Part shown: piece by piece, positions 17,031 to 25,032 of the stretch
Layout of the letters: every line of letters starts with the position of its first letter
How positions within the stretch are numbered: the stretch's first letter is position 1
DNA from: Nonomuraea aurantiaca
GTDB taxonomy: Bacteria > Actinomycetota > Actinomycetes > Streptosporangiales > Streptosporangiaceae
Reading direction: 5' to 3'
Assembly (NCBI RefSeq): GCF_020215705.1
Contig: NZ_JAIWNB010000004.1
Coordinates: forward strand, 1-64,000
Length of the DNA stretch: 64,000 nt
The notes under the pieces: model-generated
Told to the model about the DNA's origin: nothing
What the model saw: only the letters and a program-made list of their open reading frames with translations
Database searches by the model: none
Position numbers and translations under genes: made by a program

Positions 17031-18597
17031 CGGCGTCCCACGCGTCCGGCGGCACTCCGTCACCGCGCAGCTCACCCTTGACCACCTTCGTGGCGGCGTT
17101 GCGCGGCAGGTCGTCGAGTACGCGCACGTAACGCGGGACGGCGTGGCGCGGGAGCCGGTCGAGGCACCAGGCGTGCACCTCCGGCGCGCGTACGGCGGCT
17201 CCGGGCACGACGCTCACCGCCACCAGCACCTCCTCCTCGGTCAGCTCGGAGGGCACGCCCACCGCGGCCACGTCGAGGACGCCGGGCATCGCGGCCACCA
17301 CCTGCTCCACGTCCCAGGTCGCGATGTTCTCGCCGCGCCGCCTGATGACGTCGGCGCGGCGGCCGGCGAAATGGAGGAAGCCGTCGTCATCGAGCCGGCC
17401 GCGGTCCCCCGTGGTGAACCAGCCGTCGCGCAGGACCTTCCCGGTGGCGGCGGCGTCGCCGGCGTACCCGCTGAAGATGATCGACCCTGCTCTGGGCCTC
17501 GCGGTGATCTGCCCGACCTGTCCCGCCGGAACCGGTCGGCCGTCCTCGTCCCTGATCACCACCTCGTACTCCGGGACCGGCCGGCCGGCCGAGCCCGGCC
17601 GCCGGACGCCGGCCGTGCTCACCGCCACGTCGGCCAGCTCGGTGCACGCGTACGCCTCCAGCAGCAGCACGCCGAACCGGTCCTGGAAACGCCTCGTCAG
17701 GGCTTCCGGCGCCGGTCCCCCGTAGGCGCGGCGCACCTGGTGGAGACGGTCGGACTCGGTGGCCGGAGCCCGTTCGAGGATGGCCGCCACGGCGCCCATG
17801 AAGTTGAACGCGGTGACCCCCTCCCGCCGGCAGATCTCCCAGAACCGGGAGGCGGAGAAGCGCGAGTGGGCCACCAGCGTGGCGCCGGAGATCAGGGCGG
17901 GCAGCAACCCCGCGTGCCTGACGTTGATGTGGTTCCAGGGGAACATGTTGAACAGCACGTCCCCCGCCTCGTACCCCATGTTCCGGGCCACCCGCCGGGC
18001 CTGCCGGACGCCGGCGAAGTGCGGCAGCAGCGCGCCCTTGGCCCGGCCGGTGGTGCCCGAGGTCGCCATGACGACGGCCGGATCCGCCGGTCCCGGACGC
18101 CACTCCGGCAGGCGGCGCGGCGCGGCGAGCAGGTCGTCCATGTCCACCGACCCCGCCAGCTCGGCCTGCGCCCGCTCGGTCACGAGCACCACGCGCTCCA
18201 TCTGCTCGGCCAGCGCGACGAGGTCGGGATTGTCACGTACGGCGTCCGTCCCGGCGATGAGCACGCGCGCCCCCGTGGCCCCGGCGAGGTGCCGAGCCGC
18301 GGGAAGCCGGGCGTCCAGGGCCAGCGGCACCTCAACGGCACCAAGCCTGGCCAGAGCGAACATCACCTCGACCAACCGCGCACCAGGACGCAGGCACGTG
18401 ACGACCCGATCGCCAGGGGAGACCAGACCCGCGAGCCCGCGCGCGACGACGGTGGCACGCGCCCGGCACTCCTCGACGCCCAGCGACGTGCCATCCTCGA
18501 ACCGCACGAGCTCCGCGTCCGGCACGACAGCCGCGCGACGCTCCAGCAGGTCGAGCATCGTCTCGGGCGAGGCCGTGACATCGTCCGCGTTTTCCAT
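17014..18597 (-). CDS. AMP-forming acyl-CoA synthetase (CaiC-like)
   Basis: A 527-aa ANL-superfamily ligase that activates a carboxylic acid with ATP and CoA. The P-loop-like motif is MATSGTTGRAKGALL, the A5 region YACTELADVAVS, the A7 motif DGWFTTGDRG and the A8 hinge GRRADVIRRRGENI. The A10 lysine lies in NAATKVVKGEL. GAGGGAG four bases before ATG 18595-18597 marks the start; an upstream ATG at 18636 adds 13 residues without homology. The family resembles crotonobetaine/carnitine-CoA ligases, but the substrate here is more likely an acid of the adjacent aromatic pathway. Its 3' end overlaps a tandem repeat array. Confidence 0.9.
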   Translation of the reverse strand: MENADDVTASPETMLDLLERRAAVVPDAELVRFEDGTSLGVEECRARATVVARGLAGLVSPGDRVVTCLRPGARLVEVMFALARLGAVEVPLALDARLPAARHLAGATGARVLIAGTDAVRDNPDLVALAEQMERVVLVTERAQAELAGSVDMDDLLAAPRRLPEWRPGPADPAVVMATSGTTGRAKGALLPHFAGVRQARRVARNMGYEAGDVLFNMFPWNHINVRHAGLLPALISGATLVAHSRFSASRFWEICRREGVTAFNFMGAVAAILERAPATESDRLHQVRRAYGGPAPEALTRRFQDRFGVLLLEAYACTELADVAVSTAGVRRPGSAGRPVPEYEVVIRDEDGRPVPAGQVGQITARPRAGSIIFSGYAGDAAATGKVLRDGWFTTGDRGRLDDDGFLHFAGRRADVIRRRGENIATWDVEQVVAAMPGVLDVAAVGVPSELTEEEVLVAVSVVPGAAVRAPEVHAWCLDRLPRHAVPRYVRVLDDLPRNAATKVVKGELRGDGVPPDAWDAGAAIA

Positions 18598-18700
18598 GGT
18601 CTCCCTCACACTCGGCACTATGTGAGGATGTCCCATGCCTCATCCCGGGGACGACAGCGGGTCGAGGTTTCAGGGTGGGCCTCGACGAACGTGCGGAATC

Positions 18701-19774
18701 TCACCGGTGAGCCTCGACGAACGCGCGGATCAAGCCGAGCGCCGACAGGTCGTAGACCTCCTCCACCGCGTTGGCCGCCAGGTGGCAGATGCGGAAGCGG
18801 GCCGGCGGCGTGATGCCGAGCCGGGTGTTCTGCAGGTAGGTGTAGTTGATCAGGACGCGGTAGCGCAGGAAGCCCGGATCGGCGAAGACGCGGTCATGGT
18901 AGGTCCGGCTGGAGAACATCAGCCGGTGGAAGTCACTGAGCCTCGGGATGGCGAGCGCCTCCTGGTGGGAGCCGGGGCGGATCAGGCGGCCGCGGGCGAT
19001 CAGCGGTTCGGCGCGGCGGCCGTACTCGGCGATCAGAGCGGCCCATTCACGGACGAAGGGCACATTTCCGGTGATGCTGTCGATGCCGATGGCGCAATCT
19101 GTGTCATCGGCGCTGTCGAGGGTCGCGATGACCGCGCGCACCCTGCCCGTCAGCTCGTCTCGCCGGGCTTGGTAGTCCCGTTCGAAGCCGGCCCGCACGG
19201 CGTCGGAATCGGCGCAGCGGGCCAGGAAGCCTTCGGCGTGGGAGCGGTAGGAGACGAAGCTGCGGGTGATCGGGCTCATAGCGGTGTGGGAGGTGGCCAG
19301 CATCAGCGTCATGGCCAGGCCGTCCTTGGTGTCGTGGCCCGAGCGAACATGTCGCAACATATCGAGCAGCAGCGGGGTGCTGTCGGTGTAGAAGCCGGCC
19401 AGCAGGCTGGCGGCGTCCTCGTCCAGGGCCTGGTGACGGGAGTCGTAGGGGGCGTCGTGGAGGGAGCTGTCGGGATACCAGGGGGTGAGCGGGCCGGGGT
19501 CCTTCTCCTGCTCGGCGAGCACGCGGTGCTGGGCCAGCAGCGCCCGCTGGTCGAGTACGGCGGTGGAGGGGTGGGCGCGCAGGTAGGAGCCGATGATTTC
19601 GTCGATGGCCTGCCGTACGGCCTCCGCCCAGGTGGCGGGGTCGGTCTTGACGTTGAGCCGCAGATGGGGACCCCGGCGCCAGTGCCGTAGCACGTGGGCG
19701 GCTTCGACGGTGCCCCTCAGGTGACGCAGCAGCGGGCCGACGGCGTCCAGCAGCAGATCGTCCTGGCCGGGCAC
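18701..19774 (-). CDS. Thiopeptide-type bacteriocin biosynthesis protein (SpaB_C/TclM-like)
   Basis: A 357-aa protein resembling the C-terminal elimination/cycloaddition domain of split LanB proteins. The N-terminus is acidic-hydrophobic with a charged strand (HWRRGPHLRLNVKTD). A WYPDSSLHDAPYDSR segment precedes the end pattern FHRLMFSSRTYHDRVFADP and YRVLINYTYLQNTRLGITP, matching thiopeptide pyridine-synthase and related proteins. In intact clusters these remove glutamate from tRNA-glutamylated Ser/Thr or close the macrocycle. Here the upstream genes are only fragments, so the protein is probably an orphan although its own frame is intact. GC and codon use match its surroundings. Confidence 0.75.
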   Translation of the reverse strand: MPGQDDLLLDAVGPLLRHLRGTVEAAHVLRHWRRGPHLRLNVKTDPATWAEAVRQAIDEIIGSYLRAHPSTAVLDQRALLAQHRVLAEQEKDPGPLTPWYPDSSLHDAPYDSRHQALDEDAASLLAGFYTDSTPLLLDMLRHVRSGHDTKDGLAMTLMLATSHTAMSPITRSFVSYRSHAEGFLARCADSDAVRAGFERDYQARRDELTGRVRAVIATLDSADDTDCAIGIDSITGNVPFVREWAALIAEYGRRAEPLIARGRLIRPGSHQEALAIPRLSDFHRLMFSSRTYHDRVFADPGFLRYRVLINYTYLQNTRLGITPPARFRICHLAANAVEEVYDLSALGLIRAFVEAHR

Positions 19775-19801
19775 GCACCACCCCTGGCTCCACGGGAGTC
19801 G

Positions 19802-20194
19802 TCATGGACGCTCTACTGTGGCGGTGAGCTGGAACATGTACTCGGTCACGCGCTTGCCGTCGTCGCCGTAGCGGGGGTTGTCCGCCAGGTCGGGCAGCAC
19901 CTCCTCCAGCACCACCAGATCGCCGGGCTCACCGGCGGCGCGGGCCAGGTCGAACAGCAGGAAGCAGTTGGCCGCGTCCACGTACAGCGGCTTGCGTGCC
20001 TTGGTGAAAAAGCCCTTCGCCCTGTCCGCCGGGATGACCCGGGCGAAGAACCGGCGCGGGATGCCGTGCTCAGCCAGCCAACGCGCGAACCGCACCAGGT
20101 AGGCCACCTCGCCCTCCCCCTTGCGGGGGGTAGGCAGTTCCCCGGCGGGCAGCCCCCAGCGGGCGCGGGCCAGCGTGACCCGCCCGACCTCCAA
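19802..20194 (-). pseudogene. LanB-type lantibiotic/thiopeptide dehydratase, C-terminal remnant
   Basis: About 130 codons encode LEVGRVTLARARWGLPAGEL, then RFARWLAEHGIPRRFFARV, KPLYVDAANCFLLFDLARA and LVVLEEVLPD. This is the conserved terminal part of LanB dehydratases, in which an R..W strand, a GLPR..F helix and a K.YVD.....L motif precede a vleE..P segment. A full LanB is 700-1000 residues. The first codons join, in the same frame, to unrelated repeat-derived sequence, and the rest of the enzyme is missing. The gene has therefore been fused or deleted. It lies 27 bases upstream of the SpaB_C-like gene, the normal cluster order. Confidence 0.65.
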
Positions 20195-20223
20195 CCGGGG
20201 CCACCGCCACGCACCGCTCTCCT

Positions 20224-21200
20224 GCCCACCCAGCCGGTGTCTGTCCGTACGGGCAGCCAGGGAATGCGCGCGGCGACCGCCTGCCGGTAGACGCGCTGGT
20301 AGTGACGCGTGTCGTCGGCATCGTGGGCCGTCACGAGCACGTCCGGCGCGCCGATGTCGTAGGTGGCCTCTGCCAATGGAGCGTCCGGCAGCGGAGCGTC
20401 CCGCAGTGAGACGTCCGGCCCGGTGTTCACCTTTCGGCACCGGTCCAGCCAGATCGAGCCGCGGCTCACCGGTCGGCACCGAATCGGCAAGAACGCAGTG
20501 TGGCCCACTGGTCGGCACCGGACCGGCCAGTACCGGATGTGGCTCACCGGTCGGCACCGGATCAGCCAGAGCGTCAGTCATCGCACAGCACCACTCGCAC
20601 CACGTACGGCAGCAGTTCGACCGCGGCCGCGTCGTGGTGCATGGGCACCACCACCGGCACGTGCCCGGCCGCCTGCAGCGCCTCCGCCAGGAGCTTCCAC
20701 TCCGGCGGCTCCTCGCCCGCCCACCACGACGGCGCCGGATCGGCGTAGGCCGGTTGCTGCGCCTCGTCCCGCCGAGCCCGTGCCGCGGCCTGCTCCAGCT
20801 TCGCGACCTCCTCGGTGGGGGCCGTCACGCGGACCTGCCGCCAGCGGGAGATCAGGCCCGCTTCCAGCAGGGCGAGCAGCACCGGGCCGTGCCCGGCCAG
20901 GGTGACACGCGCCTGCCGCAGCCGCTCGAACCGTCGCTCGGCCGAGCCCAGACGGTAGCGGATGAAGGCGATCTCGGCGGCGTAGATCCGCCGTTCGCAC
21001 TCGCTCAGGCCGTGCGGCTCCTCGTCCGCGGCATCGACGACGAATCCCTGACCGGCCAGCGTCTCGACCAGCCGTACAACCATCAGGCGGCGGTCGCCGG
21101 GAAGCGTGGCGGTCAGCTCGGCCAGGCTGTGCTCGCCGGTCAGGTAGGGGGCGAGCTTCTTGAGCAGCTCGTGCGCGTGCGCGCCTTTCAGCCAAGGTCA
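20224..21200 (-). pseudogene. Broken TOMM/thiopeptide F-protein (RRE plus ThiF-like)
   Basis: From an in-frame stop near 21198, one frame reads WLKGAHAHELLKKLAPYLTG, VVRLVETLAGQGFVVDA and on to VRVVLCDD (stop 20574). This is the winged-helix leader-binding (RRE) start and linker seen in ocin-ThiF-like F-proteins, but without the initial strands. A 156-bp repeat follows. A second frame then continues with ATYDIGAPDVLVTAHDADD and RIPWLPVRTDTGWVG (about 20400-20224), like the Rossmann half of the same family. A further shift leads into the LanB remnant. So the F-protein is truncated at both ends, frameshifted and repeat-interrupted. The family match is by pattern recognition; no homology search was possible. 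Confidence 0.5.
20414..20569. repeat. Four 39-bp tandem repeats
   Basis: On the minus strand the segment encodes four 13-residue units: LADPVPTGEPHPV, LAGPVPTSGPHCV, LADSVPTGEPRLD and LAGPVPKGEHRAG. On the plus strand the core recurs as CTCACCGGTCGGCACCG. The array sits exactly between the two frameshifted halves of the F-protein remnant. It could have arisen by slippage during decay, or be an insertion that broke the gene. Confidence 0.8.
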
Positions 21201-21205
21201 GGCGA

Positions 21206-21760
21206 TCAGGTGTCCATCCCCTTCCGCAACAGCGCCCACGCGCGTGCGGCGGCGACTCGCCGGGCCGGCGCCGGCCGCTGGACGAGGGCCGCCGCGAGCA
21301 TGCCGACGGCCATGACCAGGTCCTCGGGGGTGAGGTCCGGCCGGATCCGCCCGGCGTGCTGGGCCTCGGCGAGCTTGCCCGTCAGCAGGTCCGCCACGCG
21401 GTCGCGCACCGCGATGACGCGTGGGTCCGCAGGGGGCACGCTCACCATGTCGATGAACGCGGTCGAGGCGATGGCCTGCTCGGTGATCAGTGCCAGTACG
21501 TCGTCGAGAGTGGCACCCGGTTCGGCGGCCAGCGCCTCCAACGCGGTCACTCCATCCTCGAACACGGCGAGCGCGAGGCTGACGCGGTCGGGGAAGTGCC
21601 GGTACAGGCTGCCCTGGCCGACGCCGGCCGCCCGGGCGACCATGCTGAGCGGCGCGTCGTAGCCCGCGGTGGCGAACACGTCGCGGGCCGCCGCGATCAA
21701 CGCCGCGCGGTTCCCGGCCGCGGCGCCGGGTCCTCTGTTCATCCGGCGTACGTCAGGCAT
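21206..21760 (-). CDS. TetR/AcrR family repressor
   Basis: A 184-aa regulator with the TetR N-terminal helix-turn-helix at residues about 20-62 (AARDVFATAGYDAPLSMVAR, GVGQGSLYRHFPDR). A C-terminal ligand domain ends in a helix near MAVGMLAAALV. It may start at ATG 21760 or at MNRGPG six codons later. It is divergent from a short-chain dehydrogenase gene, and the 166-bp gap holds a perfect 20-bp palindrome and a second, weaker one. It very likely represses itself and the dehydrogenase and releases on binding a small molecule related to that enzyme. Confidence 0.9.
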   Translation of the reverse strand: MPDVRRMNRGPGAAAGNRAALIAAARDVFATAGYDAPLSMVARAAGVGQGSLYRHFPDRVSLALAVFEDGVTALEALAAEPGATLDDVLALITEQAIASTAFIDMVSVPPADPRVIAVRDRVADLLTGKLAEAQHAGRIRPDLTPEDLVMAVGMLAAALVQRPAPARRVAAARAWALLRKGMDT

Positions 21761-21778
21761 AGCGGCAACGATAGCAAC

Positions 21779-21794
21779 CGGACATCAGAGTCCG
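21779..21794. promoter_or_regulatory. Secondary TetR half-palindrome (CGGAC-N6-GTCCG)
   Basis: CGGACATCAGAGTCCG carries the same CGGAC/GTCCG arms as the main operator at 21856-21875, with a 6-base spacer. It lies 19 bases upstream of the TetR start codon, where binding would block the regulator's own transcription or leader. Confidence 0.45.
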
Positions 21795-21855
21795 CCTGCT
21801 CAACTTCGACCGATCGGCTCTCTCGACATGTACGAGGTCTAACGGCTACGTTGTC

Positions 21856-21875
21856 ACCGGACAATATTGTCCGGT
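21856..21875. promoter_or_regulatory. Perfect 20-bp palindromic operator
   Basis: ACCGGACAATATTGTCCGGT is its own reverse complement over all 20 bases. It lies 52 bases upstream of the dehydrogenase start and between the divergent genes, as expected for the operator of the adjacent TetR protein. Confidence 0.8.
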
Positions 21876-21926
21876 TATGGCCTGCCGCCGATCTGTGCCG
21901 GTCGTCCGATCGAAAGGACCATCTCT

Positions 21927-22676
21927 TTGAGCACCTTTGACAACAAGGTCGCCCTGGTGACCGGAGCGGGTTCCGGGATCGGCCAGGCCATGGCGGTCGC
22001 CTTCGCCAAGGCCGGCGCCCGCGTCGTGGCCTGCGACATCGACTCCGGCAGCGCCGAGCGGACCGCCTCCGACCTCGGTGACGCGGCGATCGGCGTGGCG
22101 GCCGACATCTCCGACGAGGCCTCGGTGGCCACGCTGGTCGAGACCGCGATCAGCGCGTACGGGCGCATCGACGTGCTGTGCAACAACGCCGGAATCATGG
22201 ACACCATGGCGTTGCCCGCCGACATCCCGCCCTCTCTGTGGGAGCGGGTGCTGAGCGTCAACCTGACCGGTACGTTCCTGGTCACGCACGCGGTGCTGCC
22301 GTACATGCTGAGCCAGAACGGCGGCGCGATCGTCAACACCGCTTCCGAGGCCGGCATCCGCGGCGGCACGGCCGGGGCCGCCTACACCGCCTCCAAGCAT
22401 GGCGTGGTCGGCCTGACCAAGAGCGTGGCCTGGGCGTACGCCAAGGACGGCATCCGCTGCAACGCCATCCTGCCCGGCCCCACGATGACCGGCATCGCCA
22501 CGAACACCACCTTCGACCCGACCGGCGCCGCACGCCTCGGCCCCGTGCTCGCCCTCGGTGAGAGCATGGCCAAGCCGGAGCAGATGGCCGACGCCGCCCT
22601 CTTCCTCGCCTCCGACGCCGCCTCGTTCATCAACGGCGCGATCGTCCCGGTGGACGGTGGCTGGTCGGCCGCCTGA
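21927..22676 (+). CDS. Short-chain dehydrogenase/reductase
   Basis: A 249-aa classical SDR. The cofactor loop is VTGAGSGIGQ at residues 12-21, an acidic residue after the second strand (CDIDS) favours NAD(H), and NNAG is near 88. The catalytic Ser, Tyr, Lys lie in NTASEAGIRGG and AYTASKHG. A C-terminal IVPVDGGWSA completes the fold. The TTG at 21927 was chosen because GAAAGGA lies just upstream and the product then has the usual SDR N-terminus; no ATG is nearby. It is under the divergent TetR regulator. Substrate unknown. Confidence 0.9.
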   Translation: MSTFDNKVALVTGAGSGIGQAMAVAFAKAGARVVACDIDSGSAERTASDLGDAAIGVAADISDEASVATLVETAISAYGRIDVLCNNAGIMDTMALPADIPPSLWERVLSVNLTGTFLVTHAVLPYMLSQNGGAIVNTASEAGIRGGTAGAAYTASKHGVVGLTKSVAWAYAKDGIRCNAILPGPTMTGIATNTTFDPTGAARLGPVLALGESMAKPEQMADAALFLASDAASFINGAIVPVDGGWSAA

Positions 22677-22882
22677 GCGAACCACCTCCTCGTGATCCAC
22701 AAGACGATGATGTGAGCCACGGCTGTATCGGGCTGCGGACCGTACTCAAGGTGCTGCTCGACCGGCAAGCGGGGCGTCATCGACGGTCACGAACTCCCGC
22801 CGGACCCCCTCGGGCACCGGCCCTGCTCACCTCATCGCGGTTCATCGGGGACAGTGGAGCACTAGGTCGCGGGCCATGCGGT

Positions 22883-23440
22883 CTATCGGGGAATGTGGGA
22901 CGCCTGCGCCGTCTCGGCCAGCCGCGCGATGTGCCGGCGCTCGTCGGGGCCGATCTCGGAGGCGGGCATGCGCAGGGCGCCGCCAGTGCCGCGACCGACG
23001 TGGCTCAGGGCCGGCTTGATGCCCTCCACGGTGCCGCCCAGCGCGGCCAGCACCTCGTCGGCCCGGGCTTGGGCGGTGCGTTCCGCGAGGGGGTCCCCGC
23101 TCGCCACGGCGTCGGCCGGCATCGCGAACGGCTCGGGGAACGCCGCCGACAGCCCGGAGACGACTCCGGCGCCGCCGTGGCGGACGACCTCGGCGAGCCT
23201 GGTGCCCGCGCCCGACCACAACCGCGGCTCCGGCGGGAGCGCCGCGTGGTACTCCTCGAACCGTTCGGCCGCCAGGCCGCTCAGCTTGACCCCGGCCGGC
23301 CCGGCCTCGGCGGCGATGCCGGCGAACTCGGCGGGCTCGACGACCACGCCGGAGCGCTCACTGAACACAGGCGGCCGCCCTGGGCACCGCTCTCCTCGCC
23401 ATCCACGCCGCCGGGACGACTCGATCCGCAGACCACAATC
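22883..23440 (-). pseudogene. DHDPS/DapA-family aldolase, 5'-truncated
   Basis: The frame encodes the back half of a dihydrodipicolinate-synthase-like TIM barrel. VVVEPAEFAGIAAEAGP precedes the Schiff-base lysine strand GVKLSG, then LWSGAGTRLAEVVRHGGAGV, SGLSAAFPEPF and a C-terminal helical part ending LRMPASEIGPDERRHIARLA. Members are about 290-310 residues; here the first 120 or so, with the barrel start and the catalytic Tyr region, are missing. They are replaced by basic low-information sequence (ESSRRRGWRGERC). Probably a non-functional remnant. Confidence 0.65.
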
Positions 23441-23735
23441 AAGCACGCGGCGACGCTGGTCTCCTGGCTAGGCGCCGCCTCCCGCCGGCAGTCGCAAGAG
23501 AAGCTTCTGTACCCAGCATCGCGGGGGGTGCTTGAGCTCCGTGTGGTGGCGGACGCCCGCCACCGCCCCTGGCCGGGCCGGCGAGCGCCGTGACGTGGGC
23601 CGGCACCTGCTGCAGGCCGGGCCGGGCGCCGGGGTCCTCAGCCAGGCAGGCCGCCGGCAACCCGGCGCGCGTTCGGCTCGAAGTCGACGTGGGCGGCGGT
23701 GTGGCCGCCAAAACCGCTCTCGGCCGTCCGACGGG
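23441..23735. other. Gene-poor stretch with a possible ketosynthase tail
   Basis: No complete gene. On the minus strand one frame near 23710-23635 reads SGFGGHTAAHVDFEPNARR before a TGA, reminiscent of the SFGFGGHNA end of FabF-like ketosynthases. The match is only about ten residues and may be chance. Together with the truncated aldolase next door, this looks like a zone of decay. Confidence 0.25.
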
Positions 23736-24077
23736 TCAGTGCACGCAGAGGGCCGAGACGGTCACTTCGTAGACATACCAGGAGCTATCCGGCGCAATGA
23801 AGAGAGTGCGATCGCTCTGTGACCAGTTCGTGCAGTCACCACCCGCCGCCAGCACCGCCGCCCTGGCCTCCTGCGCGCCGTTGTGCTTGGCCACGTCCGA
23901 GGTCCGGCCCTGGCCCACCGCGCTCGCCGAACGCGGAATCGTGTAGGACATGGCGGACTGATCGGTGGCGGCGTCGGCCGCCACGGCGCCGAGACCGAGC
24001 GCCGTCACCGTGACAAGGGACGCGGCCGATGCGCGCCAAAGGAGCCCTCTCCTGCGGCGGCCCGTGCGAGATTCCAT
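23736..24077 (-). CDS. Small secreted protein of unknown function
   Basis: A 113-aa protein with a clear signal peptide: a twin-Arg-rich start (MESRTGRRRRGLLWR), a hydrophobic core (ASLVTVTALGLGAVAA) and likely cleavage at ADA-A. The mature part of about 75 residues has two cysteines (GGDCTNW and SALC near the end) that could form a disulfide, and a YVYEVTVSALC strand. GGAGAGG precedes ATG 24075-24077. It resembles small exported actinomycete proteins in layout, but I recognise no family. Confidence 0.7.
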   Translation of the reverse strand: MESRTGRRRRGLLWRASAASLVTVTALGLGAVAADAATDQSAMSYTIPRSASAVGQGRTSDVAKHNGAQEARAAVLAAGGDCTNWSQSDRTLFIAPDSSWYVYEVTVSALCVH

Positions 24078-25032
24078 CTGGCCTCTCCATTTCGTCGGAC
24101 GTATGGGGATCGCGGCGCTTGGCGCGCCGCGACGTCAACGTAGATCCGTAATCGCAGCCACGCCAGATTCCGTTGGCCGCCGCCGCATTGGCCCACGATG
24201 CGGCGTCCGGTGGGCTGAAAGTTTCACGAAAGTGAAAACGACTCGCTGCGGCAGAAGACCGGGGGCGTCGTGGAAGTGACCTGCGAGCAGGACGACATGA
24301 TGCGCGTGTGAGCCGGCGCCTACTACCGACGTGCGCGCCGCTAGTTCGTGCCCCTGCTGAAGCCGCGCCACAAGCAACCGCCCAACCAGGCGGTCCAATG
24401 CGTCGGTTTCCTGGCCTTCCGGCTGCCCGAGGATCCGCGCCGCGGTCGCCAAAGCACCGGCCAGCACTCTTGCCGACCCCGAGCGCCTCCTCGATCATCT
24501 GCTCACCAATGCGACCCGAATCGGCAACCCGGGTAGCGCCGCTAAGCACCCGGGTCCCCGCCGACGGGGTGCAGCCCTGTGCGACTGGCCGCAGGCCCCT
24601 GGGCGAGCGAAGACGCCAAGAGCGTGGGTTCCGGGCCTCAGGTCCGCAGGGTAAGGCAGTCTCACCGCCGCGCTGCTGCCGGGGTACGGCGTGCTGTCGG
24701 AGTCATATCCGTCACCAGTGCCTGAAGGGAATTCTTGGCTGCTCAGCCCAGGCCCTGGCGTACCCCTCCTCCGGGCCCCAGGCGCCGAGTCGAAGAGTTC
24801 CATCGGGGGCGAACTGACGAGACCCCACGGCGCCGAAGGCAGGCAGCAAATCGTCATCAGCTCGCCGGTAGCGGCAGCCAGCGGTGTCCCGTCCTCGGCA
24901 AGCACATCAAGGAGGAAATCGGCTCGTCCCGATGCCTGCGATCGATTCGAGCTTTGTTGAAGTCTGGGGCGGCCTGGACCGTCTTCTGTAGAGTCAGCGC
25001 CCGTCATCGTACGACCCGGCCGAGGGAGAGCG
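24078..25032. other. 955-bp stretch without a confident gene
   Basis: Open frames exist on both strands, but none has a family signal with a ribosome site. The longest (minus, 24495-25007) contains ADFLLDVLAEDGTPLAAATG, then drifts into Pro/Gly-rich sequence. A plus-strand frame near 24464 reads LADPERLLDHLLTNATRIGN, faintly like the dimer-to-ATPase junction of a sensor kinase. Either could be a remnant. The right end must carry the promoter of the AfsR-like gene. Confidence 0.4.

Noticed and set aside
22712..22790. SHGCIGLR peptide resembling the L,D-transpeptidase active site (SHGCIRL)
   Set aside because: Only the short word matches; the flanks show no YkuD-domain pattern and no ribosome site or usable length.
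24464..24545. LADPERLLDHLLTNATRIGN, like a histidine kinase segment
   Set aside because: About twenty residues without flanking H-box or ATP-lid motifs; chance similarity is likely.
24495..25007. 170-codon minus-strand frame upstream of the AfsR-like gene
   Set aside because: No start signal, drifting Pro/Gly/Arg composition and no recognisable family; noted only as a possible remnant.
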